Source: an uncultured Corynebacterium sp.
GTDB lineage: Bacteria > Actinomycetota > Actinomycetes > Mycobacteriales > Mycobacteriaceae
Direction: 5' to 3'
Length of the DNA stretch: 50,664 nt
Assembly: GCF_946221105.1 (NCBI RefSeq)
Contig: NZ_CAMICL010000010.1
Location: forward strand, 1 to 50,664
The notes below the pieces were generated by a model that was given only the letters and a program-made list of their open reading frames with translations, searched no databases and was not told where the DNA came from. Shown one piece after another: positions 47,382-50,664 of this stretch (its first letter is position 1; each line of letters opens with the position of its first letter). Both the position numbers and the translations under genes were made by a program.

Positions 47382-48242
47382 ATGAGCGACGAGCAGACCA
47401 ACGCACCGCAGCCCGAGACCGTGTCCTGGTTCGCTGACAACCAAGCCAACTGGGATTCCCGTGCCCACGCCCACATGTTCGGCAACTACGGCGGCAAAGA
47501 CGAGCTGATCGCGGACAAAACTGCCATCAGCAGCGTCCTCGCGGTGGATATTGACCGCTTCGGCGACCTCACTGGGAAGTCCGTGTGCCACCTGCAGTGC
47601 CACGTGGGCACCGACACCATCGGGTTTGCCCGCCGCGGGGCGTCCCGAGTTGTCGGCGTGGATCTGTCCGCCGAGTCCCTCAACTACGCCCGCGGCTTCG
47701 CTGCCCAGGCCGACGCGGATGTCGAGTTCATCCAGAGCAACGTCTACGACGCCCGCGAAGCTGTCGACGGCGAATTCGACCTCGTCTACACCTCCGCCGG
47801 CGTGCTGTGCTGGCTGCCGCAGGTGCGGGGATGGGCGGAAGTCGTCGCAAAGCTACTTGCCCCAGGCGGCACCTTTTTCATCCGCGACGACCACCCCATG
47901 TTCATGACCATCGGCGAGGACGTCTCTCAGGGCCTGCGCATCGAGCAGCCGTATTTCGAAATGCCCGACCCGCTGACCTGGGAGGACGAGGACAGCTACG
48001 TCACCACCCCGGGCGCGCCGAAGCTGTCTAGCCCGCGCAACCACCAGTGGAACCACTCACTCGGCGAGATTGTCACCGCGCTCATCGACGCCGGCCTGAC
48101 CATCACCGCCCTCGAAGAAACCCCCTACTCCGCGTGGTGCCCCTGGCCCGAGCTCATGGTGGAAGACTCCCGCGGATTCATCCTCCGCGACAACCCCGAG
48201 CGCCTGCCGCTCCAATTCGCCATCACCGCGACGAAGCCCTAG
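47382..48242 (+). CDS. Class I SAM-dependent methyltransferase
   Basis: 286 residues, 11 bases after the RHH gene. Cytoplasmic Rossmann-like methyltransferase: motif I region VCHLQCHVGTDTIGFARRGA (Gly-poor variant with Q-C-H), VVGVDLSAESLNYARGFA with the ribose-binding Asp, DLVYTSAGVLCWLPQVRGWA, and LLAPGGTFFIRDDHP. The substrate is probably a small molecule. Similar proteins are common as single genes in actinobacteria. The RHH gene upstream may regulate it. Confidence 0.85.
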   Translation: MSDEQTNAPQPETVSWFADNQANWDSRAHAHMFGNYGGKDELIADKTAISSVLAVDIDRFGDLTGKSVCHLQCHVGTDTIGFARRGASRVVGVDLSAESLNYARGFAAQADADVEFIQSNVYDAREAVDGEFDLVYTSAGVLCWLPQVRGWAEVVAKLLAPGGTFFIRDDHPMFMTIGEDVSQGLRIEQPYFEMPDPLTWEDEDSYVTTPGAPKLSSPRNHQWNHSLGEIVTALIDAGLTITALEETPYSAWCPWPELMVEDSRGFILRDNPERLPLQFAITATKP

Positions 48243-48251
48243 GGCCTTTGC

Positions 48252-48270
48252 CTATCGACGGGCCTTCGGT
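48252..48270 (+). repeat. 19-base direct repeat, right copy
   Basis: ctatcgacgggccttcggt, one mismatch to 46018–46036, starting 10 bases after the methyltransferase stop. Confidence 0.4.
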
Positions 48271-48335
48271 GGGCCGCGCGTGAACATACAAGCGCGAACC
48301 GAGTGCTCCACGCCGCAAGTGGGATTGCCGTCGGT

Positions 48336-48767
48336 CTAGAGGGCCTGCGGGTAGCCGTCTTGGAAATGCGCATTCAACGAACCGGATGTCAATAGAAAAG
48401 CTCTTGGCTCTGTAGCTTCACTGATCTGAGCTGCCATTGGTTCGAGTGCCGCAACTAGCTGCGCCAGCTGAAGATGAGCGATGCGCCGGCCCCGGGCCTG
48501 GGGATGCCGAGGAACCCCGATCCAGTGCAATCCCGCTGACCTGCACGCGGCCCGTTCGTGCTTCCGGTCCAACCCCTGAATTTGGAGTAGGTCAGCTGTG
48601 ATGACTGCCTCGGCGCCGAGCGATGCAGCGGTGTCGAATAGCTCGACATCGCTGATCCCAGTTGGGTAGTCGCGGCCCGGTTTCAAAAAAACGTGTCGCG
48701 ACTTGGTTAGTCGTTGCAGAGGTCCGATCGTGTTCCCCGGAAAGTTCTCGTCGAAGAGGAATCTCAC
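48336..48767 (-). CDS. PIN-like toxin (DUF5615/Mut7-C type)
   Basis: 143 residues from GTG overlapping the upstream stop by 4 bases (GTGA). The start VRFLFDENFPGN is the hallmark of DUF5615 PIN-like nucleases, with acidic residues at D5/E6. GISDVELFDTAASLGAEAVITAD supplies further acidic positions, and a helical C-terminus follows. Such proteins pair with DUF433 antitoxins, as here. The usual family is about 110–120 residues; the extra C-terminus (SEATEPRAFLLTSGSLNA) is uncommon. Confidence 0.82.
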   Translation of the reverse strand: MRFLFDENFPGNTIGPLQRLTKSRHVFLKPGRDYPTGISDVELFDTAASLGAEAVITADLLQIQGLDRKHERAACRSAGLHWIGVPRHPQARGRRIAHLQLAQLVAALEPMAAQISEATEPRAFLLTSGSLNAHFQDGYPQAL

Positions 48768-49375
48768 GCAGACCACTCTTTAACGGCTGATTCAAAGTCA
48801 AGCGCGTGTGCAATGGCGTCCCGATCCAGGGATGGGTATGCGTCTTTGAGTTCTTCCATATCCATCGCCTCGTCGCCGCTGCATAGATCGATGACTAGGT
48901 CGAATGGAACCCTTGTGCCAGTAAGCACGGGAGTGCCGTGCATTTTCTGAGGGTCAATTTCAATTCCCTCGTGCGGCCGCAGAAGCGGAGGAACAATCCT
49001 GTTCTTCCAGTTGGGGAATTCGCCGTAAATATCCTCGAAGGTGTAGAGCTCCCACTGCCCTGGATTGGACACCAGATCCAGCCAGCCCTCGTCCGTCCAC
49101 AGTTTCACGGACTCGCCGTCGGTAGCGAACCTGTACGTGGAGATGTGCTCGTTGAATTCTTGGTCGTTCAAGGTGGCAAGAGCGGCCCGGATCTTCTGCA
49201 GTGACACTTTTGAACGCAACTTGGCGATGGTCCGTAAAGCCACGACATCGCGAAAAGAATATCGCCTAGGGCGGGACGAGATTTCGGGTCGCAGCACGCC
49301 GCTCTTTGCCCACCCGTCTAACTGCGAACGGGTGGCGCCGCTGAGGAACGACGCGAGTTTGGAGTCGTATGACAC
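48764..49375 (-). CDS. MerR-like HTH / DUF433 antitoxin
   Basis: 203 residues from GTG. The N-terminal MerR-type HTH (about 10–65: LSGATRSQLDGWAKSGVLRP then RRYSFRDVVALRTIAKLRSK) is followed by a middle region (70–120) and a C-terminal DUF433 domain (about 140–200: MHGTPVLTGTRVPFDLVIDL then EELKDAYPSLDRDAIAHALDF). The HTH would autoregulate, and DUF433 should neutralise the PIN-like toxin encoded next. The stop overlaps the toxin start by 4 bases. Confidence 0.86.
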   Translation of the reverse strand: MSYDSKLASFLSGATRSQLDGWAKSGVLRPEISSRPRRYSFRDVVALRTIAKLRSKVSLQKIRAALATLNDQEFNEHISTYRFATDGESVKLWTDEGWLDLVSNPGQWELYTFEDIYGEFPNWKNRIVPPLLRPHEGIEIDPQKMHGTPVLTGTRVPFDLVIDLCSGDEAMDMEELKDAYPSLDRDAIAHALDFESAVKEWSA

Positions 49376-49531
49376 AGCGGACCTCCTTCCTCACAGCTTC
49401 TGGCACGTAGGTTTTAGTGAAGTTTAGCCTGCGCAGCTGCTATCGGCTGCTCAGACCTGCGCATTTCAGTAGACAAATGGCTGGAAGCGCGACGCGAGAA
49501 AGGCGGCCAAAATACTCGAAGCTGAGTTGCG

Positions 49532-49846
49532 CTACTCAACGGTTTCCGGTTCACGCGGCCCATCAGCAACGAGTTCGGTCATTGTTGCGAGACCGCCGTC
49601 CTTCTCGAGAGCCCAAAAATTGAAACCGCTGAGGTTCTCGACACCGACGTGCTGTGCCGCTTCGTCAAGGCTGTCGAATTCGTCTACACCGTCGATGCGA
49701 ATGGTCCGGTCGTCGGTGATGATGGCATCGATTTCCCAATCTGGGTCGATGGGGTCAAGTAGATCGCCTGGCAGCAGGTAGTTTCCGTCGAGCAGAGCCT
49801 CGAAGGAGAGCTCGTCCTCGGCGGGCTTCGCAAAATCCGTGCTCAA
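49532..49846 (-). CDS. RAMA-like domain protein, possibly a remnant
   Basis: 104 residues from TTG. The sequence SFEALLDGNYLLPGDLL, then DAIITDDRTIRIDGVDEFDSLDEAAQHVG and LSGFNFWAL follows the pattern of the RAMA domain (restriction enzyme and adenine methylase associated), which is normally the C-terminal part of larger restriction or DNA-modification proteins. No such partner is seen upstream in this frame. It may be a free-standing DNA-sensing domain or the tail of a lost defence gene. Start is uncertain. Confidence 0.6.
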   Translation of the reverse strand: MSTDFAKPAEDELSFEALLDGNYLLPGDLLDPIDPDWEIDAIITDDRTIRIDGVDEFDSLDEAAQHVGVENLSGFNFWALEKDGGLATMTELVADGPREPETVE

Positions 49847-50020
49847 AGACTGAGTGGAAGTTGCGTCGCCAATATGTTCTCGGATCCACTATCGCGCAAA
49901 CGCGAGGGTTTTTCCTGTGAGTCATGCGATTAGGCGGACTGGCGAGGGGGTTCGACGATCGGTCGATGTCTCTCGAGTGACTCTCCTTCATTTAGGGATG
50001 AGGGATTCGAGAGCTTTCCG
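49847..50020. other. Gap without a recognised gene
   Basis: 174 bases between two minus-strand genes. A small palindrome tcgcgcaaacgcga is seen near 49892–49905. No ORF continues the RAMA-like gene upstream. Nothing else supported. Confidence 0.4.
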
Positions 50021-50509
50021 TCACTTCCGAAACAAGTTGAAAAGCGCCATTACTCCCGAAATCGCAGCGGTGAGGCCACCGAAGAAGAAGCCGAATGCGA
50101 ATACTCCCGCGATGAAGGACTCGGCGTCCGGGTCGAAGGTCTCGATGCACAAACCGAACAGGAAGAAGCACAGCACACCGAGGCCCGCGGACCACTTGAA
50201 CACCTTGGCGGCTTTCGGGCGCTTGACCGGCGCGGGTGTGGGTTCCGTCGGAGCTGGGGTGCTCCAGGATGAGGGCACCGGCGCAGGGGTGTACTGCGGA
50301 GCGTTCGCAGCGGTGAGGAGCTCTTCGGGGGTCGGGTCTGAGGGTGCGGGTGTTTGCGGTTCGGCGACGGGCGTTGCCTCAGCGGGCTGGAGAGGTCGTG
50401 TGGTCAAGTCCAGCTGAGCACCGTGGGGAGGTAGCGGCTCCGGAATACGGCTGAATACGTTGCTCTGCGGATCGCCTGGCTGTCCCGTGCGGGTTGTCTC
50501 CTGGTCCAT
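50021..50509 (-). CDS. Proline-rich membrane protein
   Basis: 162 residues with GGAGAAG before the ATG. Residues 1–95 are disordered and rich in Pro, Thr and Ala (TPAPVPSSWSTPAPTEPTPA). Two hydrophobic helices follow (about 105–125 WSAGLGVLCFFLFGLCIET and 132–155 FIAGVFAFGFFFGGLTAAIS). Many corynebacterial envelope-associated small proteins share this layout. No catalytic motif. Function unknown. Confidence 0.8.
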   Translation of the reverse strand: MDQETTRTGQPGDPQSNVFSRIPEPLPPHGAQLDLTTRPLQPAEATPVAEPQTPAPSDPTPEELLTAANAPQYTPAPVPSSWSTPAPTEPTPAPVKRPKAAKVFKWSAGLGVLCFFLFGLCIETFDPDAESFIAGVFAFGFFFGGLTAAISGVMALFNLFRK

Positions 50510-50562
50510 TGCTTCTCCATCCGGCGGTGCGTTTATCTTCTTCCCCGAGACTAGAGCAGTAA

Positions 50563-50664
50563 GTGGCCTACTGCGCTGGCTCGCAAATTGAAGGACGTGG
50601 GTTCACGCTCCGCGAGATGGGGAAGGCGCTCGGGGTGTCGTACCAGCGGGCGTCGGAGTTGGCG
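50563..50664 (+). CDS. Partial helix-turn-helix ORF running off the window
   Basis: The frame from GTG 50563 to the window end reads GFTLREMGKALGVSYQRASE, a sigma-like or HTH_psq-type helix-turn-helix. An in-frame stop (TAA at 50560) sits directly before the GTG, so little N-terminal sequence can exist. Either a very short DNA-binding protein or the remaining part of a truncated one; the 3′ end is outside the window. Confidence 0.4.
   Translation, partial: MAYCAGSQIEGRGFTLREMGKALGVSYQRASELA

Overview
The window is high-GC actinobacterial DNA. Gene order and protein signatures point to the genus Corynebacterium: gpmA–senX3–regX3, ppx–proC, a bS22 gene, a heme locus interleaved with membrane-protein genes, a System II cytochrome c maturation cluster, menA, and an Acr3/mycothiol-type ars cluster whose ArsR carries Cys15, Cys16 and Cys55. 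The species cannot be fixed from sequence alone.

Layout. 1–7.2 kb: core genes (gpmA, senX3-regX3, a Cys-rich conserved protein, ppx, a Pro/Ala/Lys-rich membrane protein, proC, a BldC-like HTH gene, bS22). 7.3–24.4 kb: heme biosynthesis from glutamyl-tRNA through the porphyrinogen-oxidase step (hemA, hemC, hemD fusion, hemB, hemE, hemG, hemL). It is interrupted by three membrane-protein genes between hemB and hemE, one of which is a full-length P1B-type ATPase homologue that has lost its catalytic motifs. A vapBC-type toxin-antitoxin pair, a DedA protein and an NAD-dependent dehydrogenase lie between hemG and hemL. 24.4–30.3 kb: a histidine phosphatase, the thioredoxin-like lipoprotein/CcdA/ResB/CcsA set for cytochrome c maturation, galE and a small HTH gene. 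30.5–34 kb: two small conserved proteins and a sugar-type ABC importer. 34–37.1 kb: a probably acquired antibiotic-resistance cassette (ABC-F plus MFS) behind a leader peptide and attenuator-like stems. 37.2–45.8 kb: AEC transporter, menA, glycosyltransferase, TrkH/TrkA potassium uptake, arsR/acr3/arsC, and a TetR-regulated membrane protein. 45.8–50.7 kb: an accessory patch of small or broken genes, with a frameshifted gene, an orphan RHH protein, a methyltransferase, a MerR-DUF433/PIN-like pair, a RAMA-like fragment, a membrane protein and a truncated HTH ORF.

How it works together: the heme genes supply cofactor, and the adjacent System II cluster attaches heme to c-type cytochromes. menA supplies the menaquinone branch of the same respiratory chain.

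The two observations I would follow first are (i) the catalytically degenerate P-type ATPase inside the heme locus, and (ii) a family of intergenic elements (7.2, 10.9–11.05, 22.0–22.15 and 30.3–30.5 kb, possibly 38.16 kb). Each locus has its own short word repeated two to four times in direct or inverted order around weakly shared core blocks. No rRNA, tRNA, CRISPR array or intact insertion sequence was recognised. Start codons were chosen by homology, Shine-Dalgarno and spacing. All family assignments come from reading motifs, without database searches.
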